From: Woeseiaceae bacterium
Lineage (GTDB): Bacteria; Pseudomonadota; Gammaproteobacteria; Steroidobacterales; Woeseiaceae
Assembly: GCA_028289545.1 (NCBI GenBank)
Contig: JANQPG010000062.1
Span: 1-53,842, forward strand
Direction of reading: 5' to 3'
Length of the DNA: 53,842 bases
A program made the position numbers and the translations under genes. Each line of letters starts with the position of its first letter. Positions within the stretch are counted from its first letter, which is position 1. Under the pieces are notes generated by a model that made no database searches, was not told the DNA's origin, and was given only the letters and a program-made list of their open reading frames with translations. Below, one piece after another: positions 7,580 through 14,898 of this stretch.

Positions 7580-8713
7580 CTACAATGTCGATAAATCCAC
7601 GGGTATCAATACCCGAGAGATCGGGTTGATGAAACCGTTCGCTGCCCGAATGTTCGAGCGGAACGTCAACGCACGTGGATCACGCAGGTTCGGGTCGTTG
7701 TCGACCAGCTTGCGGGTTCCCGCATCGGGGTGAATCGTTGCTCCTTCGAGCAGGGTCGTTACCGAGTCGGCAGTGAGCACCTGCTTGACGGTCTGCGCTT
7801 CGGGGAGCACGTGATACAAAAGGATCGACTGCAGCAGCGGAATCGGGTCGCCGTCGCCAAGCTCGGTCAGCGCCGCAACGATGAAGTCGAACGCGCCTGC
7901 TTCGTCATGACCCTTGAAGCCCAGTGAGCGGGCAGTGCGGATGAAGGCTGCGTCGTTCGGCGCCAGCACGGTCAGGCTGTCGTTCGGGTTGTCGAGGGCG
8001 CCGGCGAGATCCGCCGCTATGACGGCGTTCAGCAGGATATCGAAGTCCTTGCGATCGTGATCGTACACGCCGCCGCTGGCGGCTACGATGCCCGTGATCG
8101 TCGGCAACAGCTCGTCGTCCGTGTTGTCGATATCGAGCGGAATCAGCACGCGGTTGATCGCATGCACAATACCGTTGGACGCTTCAATGTCGGTGGCGTC
8201 TTCAATGAAGCGCGGGTCGCGGACGTCCGGTTCGTTGTCGAGTAGCCGCTTGCGCACGGACAGGAGCGTTTCGCCCGTCAGCGCGGTGTCGATGACAGCC
8301 GCCGCCTGCACTTCGTGCAGGGTCTTGCCTTCGGGGGACACGTGATACAGCAGGATGTTGCGCAAGAGCGGGATCGGATCGCCGTCACTGAGTTCTGTTA
8401 GCGCGGCAACAATCGTATCGAACGCCACGGCTTCTCCGCCGCGCTTGTAGCCGAATTCACGCGCAAGCCGGATGAAGGCACGATCGGTCGGTGCGAAGAC
8501 CGTAAAGTCGGCTTGCGGGTCCGCCAGCACGCCGTCGAGTTCTGCCGCGAGCACGGCGTTCAGCAAGATGTCGAAATCGTTACGGTCGCGGTCGAACACG
8601 CCGCCGCTGGCGGCAACAATGTCGGTGATCGTTCGCGGGTGGCCGGCGTTCGACGTCAGCGGCAAGACGATGCCCGCAACCAGCAGCGCAACCACAGCTT
8701 TCATGGATTTCAT
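7580..8713 (-). CDS. Secreted protein with two fasciclin (FAS1) domains
   Basis: The start is the ATG at 8713, with GGAGG seven bases upstream, giving 377 residues. A signal peptide (MKSMKAVVALLVAGIVLPLTSNA) precedes two FAS1 domains, roughly residues 27-200 and 205-372. The halves are strikingly alike: each starts IVAASGGV, continues DFDILLNAV, has a FAP/LAP-x-D/N-AFIR strand, AALTEL-DGDPIPLL, and ends RVLIP. This indicates internal duplication. FAS1 domains mediate adhesion between proteins, polysaccharides and surfaces; both copies keep the H2-like ILLYHV motif. It lies between two TonB receptors, so an envelope or matrix-binding role is plausible but inferred. Confidence 0.9.
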   Translation of the reverse strand: MKSMKAVVALLVAGIVLPLTSNAGHPRTITDIVAASGGVFDRDRNDFDILLNAVLAAELDGVLADPQADFTVFAPTDRAFIRLAREFGYKRGGEAVAFDTIVAALTELSDGDPIPLLRNILLYHVSPEGKTLHEVQAAAVIDTALTGETLLSVRKRLLDNEPDVRDPRFIEDATDIEASNGIVHAINRVLIPLDIDNTDDELLPTITGIVAASGGVYDHDRKDFDILLNAVIAADLAGALDNPNDSLTVLAPNDAAFIRTARSLGFKGHDEAGAFDFIVAALTELGDGDPIPLLQSILLYHVLPEAQTVKQVLTADSVTTLLEGATIHPDAGTRKLVDNDPNLRDPRALTFRSNIRAANGFINPISRVLIPVDLSTL

Positions 8714-8992
8714 GTTGGAGCCTCCGGAAGTGATAAACAGGGAGTAAGGAATCAGAAGAGCCCAGCGAGAGTAGTCAAGCGACGCTCGCAAAAGGTTTCT
8801 GCCCTGTGTGCGGATGTTTCCAGAGGTTTCCGGTGCTTGAGAGGAGGCTCCGGCAGTGTGGAAAAGAAACAAAATGGAAACCTAAGGGAATAGAAGTGCC
8901 GAATCCGTCAATAGCGTCGGCTTTGACGCTACCGCCCGATACGACAATCTGGTGGATCTCCCTGGTGAATGCGAGATCGAAACGGCGGCAAC

Positions 8993-9106
8993 ATGTTGAA
9001 GCTTATTCAGGCGCTTTCTACAAAAACAACAGAGGTTGGCGCCACCTATGCTGGTATGCTTGGCGGCATCGCATTGAGTGGCAGTGGCAGCAGAGCCGCG
9101 AAGTGA
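8993..9106 (+). CDS. Possible very small protein (37 aa)
   Basis: A 37-codon frame from the ATG at 8993 ends in TGA at 9104-9106, six bases before the next small gene. The product begins MLKLIQALSTKTTEVGATYAG and has a weakly hydrophobic, Gly-rich centre. There is no clear ribosome site. It is listed because the close coupling and clean amino-acid composition fit a two-gene unit. The rest of the gap 8714-8992 shows nothing that I can support. Confidence 0.3.
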   Translation: MLKLIQALSTKTTEVGATYAGMLGGIALSGSGSRAAK

Positions 9107-9112
9107 GCCGAA

Positions 9113-9274
9113 ATGCAGACAGAACAACCATTGGACACCGAGAAGATCCGAGCCGAAATCTCCAGGTTGATCGCGGAGACATCGAAGATCAACCGTGAGA
9201 ACGCGTTCTATCCGTTCATGGTTGGCGCCACGGTGACGCTGGCAATGGTTGCCGTCGTCAAACTGTTCCTATGA
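9113..9274 (+). CDS. Small single-pass membrane protein (53 aa)
   Basis: The ATG at 9113 opens a 53-codon frame. The N-terminal 30 residues form an amphipathic charged helix (LDTEKIRAEISRLIAET, SKINREN), followed by one membrane helix (about 32-53, FYPFMVGATVTLAMVAVVKL). This helix-plus-anchor plan, with the KIRAEI-x-RL-x-AET-x-KI-NREN pattern, is one I associate with a widespread family of small uncharacterised bacterial and phage-linked membrane proteins. Its function is unknown. It lies tail-to-tail with the receptor gene ending at 9305. Confidence 0.65.
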   Translation: MQTEQPLDTEKIRAEISRLIAETSKINRENAFYPFMVGATVTLAMVAVVKLFL

Positions 9275-9304
9275 TTTCAGAAAGCCTTTTCGGCGTATCG
9301 GTCC

Positions 9305-12247
9305 CTAGTTCCAGATATCCTCGAGACTGACGTTGATCCCCGCATAGAATGTGCGCCCCGCAAAACCCTGTCGTCCCGAGGGCCCGTTGAGCGATCCCTG
9401 CACCTTGTCCGGCGCTTCGTCCGACAGGTTGCGTATGCCGGCATACACACGAATGCCTTCGTCGAACCGGTATCCAAACTGCAGATCGTGGTTGACGAAC
9501 GGGTCCACGAACGGATCGTCGATGATGTTGGCCGCGTCGTCACGCTGGGCGTTGATCAGTGGCGGCCGGAGCGTCTTGCTGCTGTAGTTGAGGCCGTAGT
9601 TGGCATCCCAGTTGCCGTACTGCCAGCCGAGGTCGAAGTTTACGACCCACTCCGGCGACGATCCGCCCGTGTCGGTATTGAACAGCTCCTTGTCGTCGGT
9701 CAGGATCGGTAGCGGCGACTTCTGAATTTTCAGCTCGTCGAGGAAGGTGCCGTTGAGCGACGCGCGTAGGTCGCCAATAGGTGTGGTCGGCAGTTGATAG
9801 ACCGCATTGAACTCGTACCCGGAAGTCTGGATCTCCGCCACGTTGACCGACTGCAGCTCGACGAAGTTGGCGGCGCCTGTCGTCGGGTCGCGGCTCAACA
9901 GCGTGCAGAAGATGTTGTCGAGCGTTGCCGAGTCGTAGCAGGCGTTGAAGATGGCGATCTGGTTTGGCCGGATCACGGCATCTTCAATGTCGATGTTGAA
10001 GTAGTCGACGCTGATGCTTAAGCCCTCGGCAAACGTCGGCTGCCAGACGAAACCGATCGTCTGGGTGTCCGCCGTCTCCTCTTTCAGCTCGGGGTTGCCG
10101 CCCTCGATCGCCGGAAAGAACGTGCCCAGCAGCGGGTCGAAGGTGGTGGGGTCGACGCCGATGGCGTTGAGCGCGGTCGCGCAGTTGGCGGCGCGGGTCG
10201 GCGAGCCGAGATTGATGTTGTCGATGTCGCAGGGATCCTGCGCCAGGCTGATCGAAATGTTGGTCCGCGGCTCGAACAGTTCACCGACGTTCGGCGCGCG
10301 CACGGCCGACGACACGGTGCCGCGGAAGCTGAACCCGCCCGCCGTGTCCCAGATCGCCCCGGCTTTCCAGGTGCCCGTGGAACCAATTGTCGAGTAGTCC
10401 GAGAACCGGTACGCGGCGTCCACGGTGAGGCCGCGAAGCCACGGGCCCACGTCCCCGAAGAGCGGCGCCGACACTTCGAAGAACGCTTCGGTGACGTCGA
10501 ACTTACCGCTCAAATCCGTTCCGGCGATCCAGGCAACGGTCCTGTCGGACCCGGAAATCTCGTCGAAGACGATCGACGATTCTTCCTCCCGGTACTCGCC
10601 CCCGAGTACAAAACTCACCGGGCCGCCGGGTACGTCGAAAAACGGCGAACTGTCGCCGGCCAGGTAGGCTGTAACAATCGTCTGGGTGTTCTCGAGGTCG
10701 CTGGTCGTCGGTTGCCAGATCCAGTCGCGTGCGGCGTCGTTTACGCTGTTGTCCGTGGTGAACGGGTTGAACGGCAGGCAGCCGCTGTTGGGACCGGCCG
10801 TAAACGTGACGGGGCCCTGGGTCGGGTCGAAAGACGTCGAAATGAAATCGATCGGCAGGCTATTGAAGCTCGCGGGGTCGAGGTTGCTGCGGCAGACGAT
10901 ATTTCCCGAACCATCGTCCACCGAGTCGACGGCGGCGAGGTAACGGTCGTACAGGCGATTGTTGCGCAGGAGTTCGCGCCGTTCCGTTTCACCGCGGTTG
11001 AAGGCAAAATCGTAGCGGAGCCAGTCGGTCAGCTTGCCCTCCGCACCCAGGATGATGCGATAGGTTTCCTTGTCGGTTTCGTAGTCCAGCACGCCGGCAT
11101 CCAGATCCCAGCGATTGTAGAAGATGGGCGGTCCGCCGGCCGGTCCGGCGGCGGCGAGCACCGATGCCGGTAAGAACGCGTTATCGCGCGCAACGCTGGT
11201 GCCCACGGTCAGCGAATGCTGCTCCAGCTGTGCGTTGGTGACGTCCGCGTAAATGACGCTGGCGTACGGACGAAACGTCTCCGACAGGTCGTAGTGGCTT
11301 TTGAGGGTCAGGATCGTGCGTTCGTTTTCCGGGCGAATCGCCTGGGCAAACAAGAGCCAGTTGGGGATACCGTCACCGCCGATTTCGCCCGTGCCGCCGA
11401 AACTGCCGACATTGATACCGTGTTCGAATGGTGAGCCGTCGCCGTTGAATCCTTCGCTGAAGATTTCGAACGGATCGATCCTCGCGCCGCCCTCGGTGAA
11501 AAACGCCTCCCGGGTGCCTGGCGTGAGCACAAACTCTGGTACCGGGCCAAAGAGATTGTTGACGCGCTCGTGGACGTTGGTGCTCGAATCGGGGCGCGCC
11601 GTGGCCGGCACGAGCGGCCGTTTGCCGTAGGTCAGGCTCGCCGTGATATTGCCGCGGCCGTCGTGGAAGTTGCGACCCGCGGTCAGCGAGTACTGCTGAT
11701 CCTCGAAGTCGCCGTCTTGGGCGTCACCGTACTGGGCATCGAAGGCCAGGCCTTCGAAATCGTCTTTCAGAATGAAGTTCACGACGCCGGTAACGGCGTC
11801 CGCTCCGTAAATAGCGGAGGCGCCGCCCGTGAACACGTCGACACGCTCGATCATGGCCAATGGGATCGCGTTGACGTCGACAGCGGACGAACCGCTCGCA
11901 CCGCTGACGAAGCGCTGTCCGTCTACCAGCACCAGCGTCCGGTTTGTGCCGAGGTTACGCAGGTTCAGGAAGTTTTCGCCGTTGCTGACTTCACTTTCGC
12001 CTTCCGAGCCCACGAGTGCGCCCACTTCGTTGACGAGTTCCTGGATGCTCGTCCTGCCGGTATAAGCCATGTCCTCGCTGCTGAGCGAGGTGATCGGGCT
12101 GGGCGATTCCAGGTTCGGTGTCCTGATCCGAGTGCCGGTCACGACCACCTCGTCGAGCGCATCGGAATCGGATTGTGCCAATGCCGGCTCCGCTGTCGCG
12201 GACAGCGAAACGGCCAACGCCAAACACGTGAACTTGAAGATTTTCAT
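9305..12247 (-). CDS. TonB-dependent outer-membrane receptor (second of two related)
   Basis: The 980-residue product starts at an ATG preceded by GGGGA. Features are a signal peptide (cleavage near PALAQ-SD), a TonB box (DEVVVTGTRIRTPNLES), a plug (FLNLRNLGTNRTLVLVDGQR, then IERVDVFTGGASAIYGADA), and a long barrel ending TFYAGINVSLEDIWN. The plug is almost interchangeable with that of the receptor at 4513, so the two are paralogues or members of one subfamily. The substrate is unknown. The AraC-type gene lies directly upstream on the same strand, 142 bases away, and is the likely regulator. A candidate sigma-70 promoter sits in that gap. Confidence 0.93.
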   Translation of the reverse strand: MKIFKFTCLALAVSLSATAEPALAQSDSDALDEVVVTGTRIRTPNLESPSPITSLSSEDMAYTGRTSIQELVNEVGALVGSEGESEVSNGENFLNLRNLGTNRTLVLVDGQRFVSGASGSSAVDVNAIPLAMIERVDVFTGGASAIYGADAVTGVVNFILKDDFEGLAFDAQYGDAQDGDFEDQQYSLTAGRNFHDGRGNITASLTYGKRPLVPATARPDSSTNVHERVNNLFGPVPEFVLTPGTREAFFTEGGARIDPFEIFSEGFNGDGSPFEHGINVGSFGGTGEIGGDGIPNWLLFAQAIRPENERTILTLKSHYDLSETFRPYASVIYADVTNAQLEQHSLTVGTSVARDNAFLPASVLAAAGPAGGPPIFYNRWDLDAGVLDYETDKETYRIILGAEGKLTDWLRYDFAFNRGETERRELLRNNRLYDRYLAAVDSVDDGSGNIVCRSNLDPASFNSLPIDFISTSFDPTQGPVTFTAGPNSGCLPFNPFTTDNSVNDAARDWIWQPTTSDLENTQTIVTAYLAGDSSPFFDVPGGPVSFVLGGEYREEESSIVFDEISGSDRTVAWIAGTDLSGKFDVTEAFFEVSAPLFGDVGPWLRGLTVDAAYRFSDYSTIGSTGTWKAGAIWDTAGGFSFRGTVSSAVRAPNVGELFEPRTNISISLAQDPCDIDNINLGSPTRAANCATALNAIGVDPTTFDPLLGTFFPAIEGGNPELKEETADTQTIGFVWQPTFAEGLSISVDYFNIDIEDAVIRPNQIAIFNACYDSATLDNIFCTLLSRDPTTGAANFVELQSVNVAEIQTSGYEFNAVYQLPTTPIGDLRASLNGTFLDELKIQKSPLPILTDDKELFNTDTGGSSPEWVVNFDLGWQYGNWDANYGLNYSSKTLRPPLINAQRDDAANIIDDPFVDPFVNHDLQFGYRFDEGIRVYAGIRNLSDEAPDKVQGSLNGPSGRQGFAGRTFYAGINVSLEDIWN

Positions 12248-12332
12248 AAGCTTCCCCAGCCTGAACGCATCCGAACACCGGATCGAAACAACAAGAACCT
12301 ATCTCAAAATAGAACGTGACCGCGTCGGAAAA

Positions 12333-12362
12333 ATAATGCGAGCGACACTAGTTATGATGCAA
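12333..12362 (-). promoter_or_regulatory. Candidate promoter of the second TonB receptor
   Basis: On the minus strand TTGCAT (12362-12357) and CATTAT (12338-12333) are 18 bases apart, and the leader to the ATG at 12247 is about 80 bases. A short inverted repeat, CCGCA-N7-TGCGG (12364-12380), overlaps the region just upstream and could be an operator or the tail of the AraC transcript. Confidence 0.4.
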
Positions 12363-12389
12363 ACCGCAGTAATGTTGCGGAGAGGCGGG

Positions 12390-13418
12390 TCAATTGCGCC
12401 TGTGGTCCCTGGGGGAAACGCCGAAGTGCCGCCGGAAGGCCGCGCTAAAGTTACCGGCGTGACGATAGCCGACCGCCTCCGCGATAACGCCGATGCTGAT
12501 GGATTCATCCCGCAACAGCTGCCTTGCCATTTCCATCCGCCGGGCCTGCACAAACTCGGCAATTGTTATTCCGAAAATGCATTTGAAGTCGTGCCGTAGC
12601 CGTGTGCGGTTGACGCCGACGCGACGCGCGAGTTGCTCGACGGTGGGCGGCGTGACCAGGTGTTCTTCCAGGATACGGCGAGCGAGTTGTGCCCGGCCGA
12701 GGGCTTGAACGGAAGGCGAGCCGGGTTGTTCCTCGTCGTCGCTGCACTGCCGCATCGCATCCACGAACAGGCACAACATTTCCATCGTTTTGGCTTCGTA
12801 GAAACGGCTGCGCAAGGCGCCGGAGTACGGCGCTTTTACGAGATCGAAGACGCCGTTTGCCATCGCTGACGTCAGAGGCATCGAGCAAGATCTGAACCCG
12901 GCATCGGGATCCTGAAAAGAGGCGAGCATCGACGGCGTTTCCTGTTCACCGAGTCCCATCAATCGCGCCAGGCTGTCCGCGCGCACGTGAATGGTCAGCG
13001 ACGCAAAGCGTTCCTGCTCGAGGATGCGCATCTCGTGCGCGTAGTTTCCTGGGATGCTCGTGATTTCCGCGGCGCCACGTTCGACATGGACACGGGCGCC
13101 GTCGCGGTCCGCGATCTCCATCTCACCCGAAACGACCATCCGGATCGACAGAACCCCGTTTTGCGGGCTGACGACGTAATCGAACGGACTCAAATACGTG
13201 CACTCGGCGACGCAGACCAGCATCTCGTCGTGCAGCCGGGCGACGTCCCAGTATCCGGCGCCCTTTCCGGGATTGATAGCGAGCCTAATGTAATTGTCCG
13301 CACCGGACGGGTGCGTCAATCGCGGAGCGGAGAACTGCTCCGCGCGCTCCCCGCAATCGGCGTTGAATCCGCGATACACGCGGTTGACGTTGCTTCTGAC
13401 GACGTCGCCGCTGGTCAT
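12390..13418 (-). CDS. AraC-family transcriptional regulator
   Basis: A 342-residue protein with an N-terminal ligand-sensing region of the AraC cupin-like type (residues about 40-220). The C-terminal DNA-binding domain (about 245-342) has two helix-turn-helix motifs: TVEQLARRVGVNRTRLRHDF and SIGVIAEAVGYRHAGNFSAAFRRHFGVSPRDHRR. The second is the family signature. Because the receptor gene lies directly downstream on the same strand, this is most simply a substrate-responsive activator of that receptor, as seen for iron-chelate receptors; this is inference. The gap of 38 bases to the upstream cyclophilin gene leaves open read-through from it. Confidence 0.9.
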   Translation of the reverse strand: MTSGDVVRSNVNRVYRGFNADCGERAEQFSAPRLTHPSGADNYIRLAINPGKGAGYWDVARLHDEMLVCVAECTYLSPFDYVVSPQNGVLSIRMVVSGEMEIADRDGARVHVERGAAEITSIPGNYAHEMRILEQERFASLTIHVRADSLARLMGLGEQETPSMLASFQDPDAGFRSCSMPLTSAMANGVFDLVKAPYSGALRSRFYEAKTMEMLCLFVDAMRQCSDDEEQPGSPSVQALGRAQLARRILEEHLVTPPTVEQLARRVGVNRTRLRHDFKCIFGITIAEFVQARRMEMARQLLRDESISIGVIAEAVGYRHAGNFSAAFRRHFGVSPRDHRRN

Positions 13419-13456
13419 CTGCCCGTTCTCTTCAAAAAGCGCTGCTCAATCGTAGC

Positions 13457-14122
13457 CTACTGGATTCGTTGAACCGAAACGATCCGCACCGGCGTCGTCA
13501 GGATCTGACCCTCAATGTACTCTATATCCGTCGGCGCGTCGGCTTCGGCGGCATGTATCCTCGCGACCACGTCCATGCCGGCGGTGATCTGACCAAAAAC
13601 GGCAAAACCCAGTCGGTCCTCGAAACGCTCTCCGCCGTGGTCGAGTACCGGGTTGTCGCCGATCGAAATGAAGAATTCGGATTGCGCCGTGCCGGGCATG
13701 AAGCGCGCCATCGATAGCGCACCGTCCGCGTGGCTCAAGCCGGTAACATCGGTCGATTCGTGAGCAATCGGCGGGAACGGTGGCTCGGGGTTCGTGTTCT
13801 CGGCGCCGATGATCTGCATGCCGCCCTGTATGACGCTGATCGGCAATGGGTTGTTGTCGTTATCCGGCCGCACCGTGCGGTAAAATGCGCCGCCGTCGTA
13901 GTGGCCGCCGTCGACGTAGGCCAGGAAGTTGTTCGCCGTGACGGGTGCTTGCTCAGGATAGACTTCGAGCTCGATCGTGCCGGCCGAGGTTTCCATCAAC
14001 AGTGGAACGGCACCGTTGGCCGTATCCGCGGCGCGTTCGGGCTCAACAGCCGATTTCTCCGCGCAGCCCAGCAAGCCAAGAAACCCAAGCGCCAGCACGG
14101 CGACTATCGTGTATCTGGTCAT
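13457..14122 (-). CDS. Lipoprotein peptidyl-prolyl cis-trans isomerase, cyclophilin type
   Basis: The 221-residue protein has a lipobox, LGLLGC, with Cys20 as the lipidated residue. The rest is a cyclophilin-type domain (about 40-218): strand MET-x-AGTIELEVYP, APVTANNFLAYVDGGHYDG, FYR, VIQGGM, SMAR, SEFFI, and FGQITAGMDVV. The catalytic Arg lies in AFYRTVR (about residue 82). Cyclophilins catalyse proline isomerisation during folding; the lipid anchor puts this one in the periplasm, attached to a membrane. It is likely involved in folding envelope proteins. The order cyclophilin, AraC, receptor on one strand may be coincidental. Confidence 0.9.
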   Translation of the reverse strand: MTRYTIVAVLALGFLGLLGCAEKSAVEPERAADTANGAVPLLMETSAGTIELEVYPEQAPVTANNFLAYVDGGHYDGGAFYRTVRPDNDNNPLPISVIQGGMQIIGAENTNPEPPFPPIAHESTDVTGLSHADGALSMARFMPGTAQSEFFISIGDNPVLDHGGERFEDRLGFAVFGQITAGMDVVARIHAAEADAPTDIEYIEGQILTTPVRIVSVQRIQ

Positions 14123-14275
14123 TGTTTGTTCTCCTGCGCTCTCAGCCGGGCTGCACCGAGCAGGCTGTGTTTGCGCGTGCTGCCGTTATTGCCAAACGAT
14201 GATACCCACATGGTCATCGCGGCGTCCGACCGTTTACAATTTGGCATTCTCCCAAGGCAGGAGCAAACTCGGCGG

Positions 14276-14695
14276 ATGGACAGTATTCGTAGGACAGCCC
14301 TCTTACGCAAAAAAGGGCTTATGGGGATAGCGGCGACCGCCCTGCTGAGTGCCGGCTGCGCCAGCGTGGATGGCGTGTTCGAACCTGCGTGCATGGCTTT
14401 CGAAGGTGATCGCGTCACGCTCGACAACGGCCGTTTCGAATGGGCGCGTTTTACCGACGTGCGCCGGATTGGCGAAGACGGCAAAGAAATTGATCCGTTT
14501 CCCGATTATCCGAAGAATGGCCGTTACAGCGTGCAGTCACAGACTGTCGAGTTCCGCACCGATGGCGGCGACCGTCTCGACGACTATTATCTTCTGCAGC
14601 ACGACGGTTCGCTGTACCTGTTGACCTCAGAACAAAACGCACAGTTTTCCGCTGCCAACAGCCTCCCCGACTGCGTGCTGCGTCGCAGCGACTGA
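14276..14695 (+). CDS. Small lipoprotein of unknown function (139 aa)
   Basis: Read from the ATG at 14276 (AGGAG 12 bases upstream), the product has a basic start, a hydrophobic core and a lipobox, LLSAGC, with Cys28. An internal ATG at 14321 would still leave the lipobox intact. The mature part (about 110 residues) is polar and contains DGVFEPACMAFEGDRVTLDN, then a strand-rich section with two further Cys residues that may form a disulphide. I recognise no family. It is divergent from the cyclophilin lipoprotein, with about 150 bases between the two starts. Confidence 0.7.
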   Translation: MDSIRRTALLRKKGLMGIAATALLSAGCASVDGVFEPACMAFEGDRVTLDNGRFEWARFTDVRRIGEDGKEIDPFPDYPKNGRYSVQSQTVEFRTDGGDRLDDYYLLQHDGSLYLLTSEQNAQFSAANSLPDCVLRRSD

Positions 14696-14799
14696 AAGCG
14701 GTTTCCACGGTGTTCCGGGGCTCGCCGGCGGCTGTTTTTGCGTCCGAATGCAGTCCCTCACGGAACTGAGAACCCCATCACACTATCTAAAAGACTGTC

Positions 14800-14822
14800 G
14801 CGAATAACCGACGGTTATTCGC
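14800..14822. promoter_or_regulatory. Perfect palindrome upstream of the metalloprotease
   Basis: GCGAATAACCG (14800-14810), one base, CGGTTATTCGC (14812-14822): 11 bp of perfect dyad with a single central base. A centre this tight is too small for a comfortable RNA loop, so it reads better as the binding site of a dimeric regulator than as a terminator. It ends 76 bases before the protease start. Confidence 0.5.
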
Positions 14823-14867
14823 TTGCGGTGTCCTTGCCGGATTTGATTAGCTGATCACTAGCTAGTT

Positions 14868-14887
14868 AAAGGGCAAAACCGCCCTTT
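14868..14887 (+). promoter_or_regulatory. Hairpin touching the protease ribosome site
   Basis: AAAGGGC (14868-14874), six-base loop, GCCCTTT (14881-14887). It is immediately followed by GAGG (14888-14891), the probable ribosome site. A stem ending at the ribosome site could influence translation start. Confidence 0.35.
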
Positions 14888-14898
14888 GAGGTGTGCTG

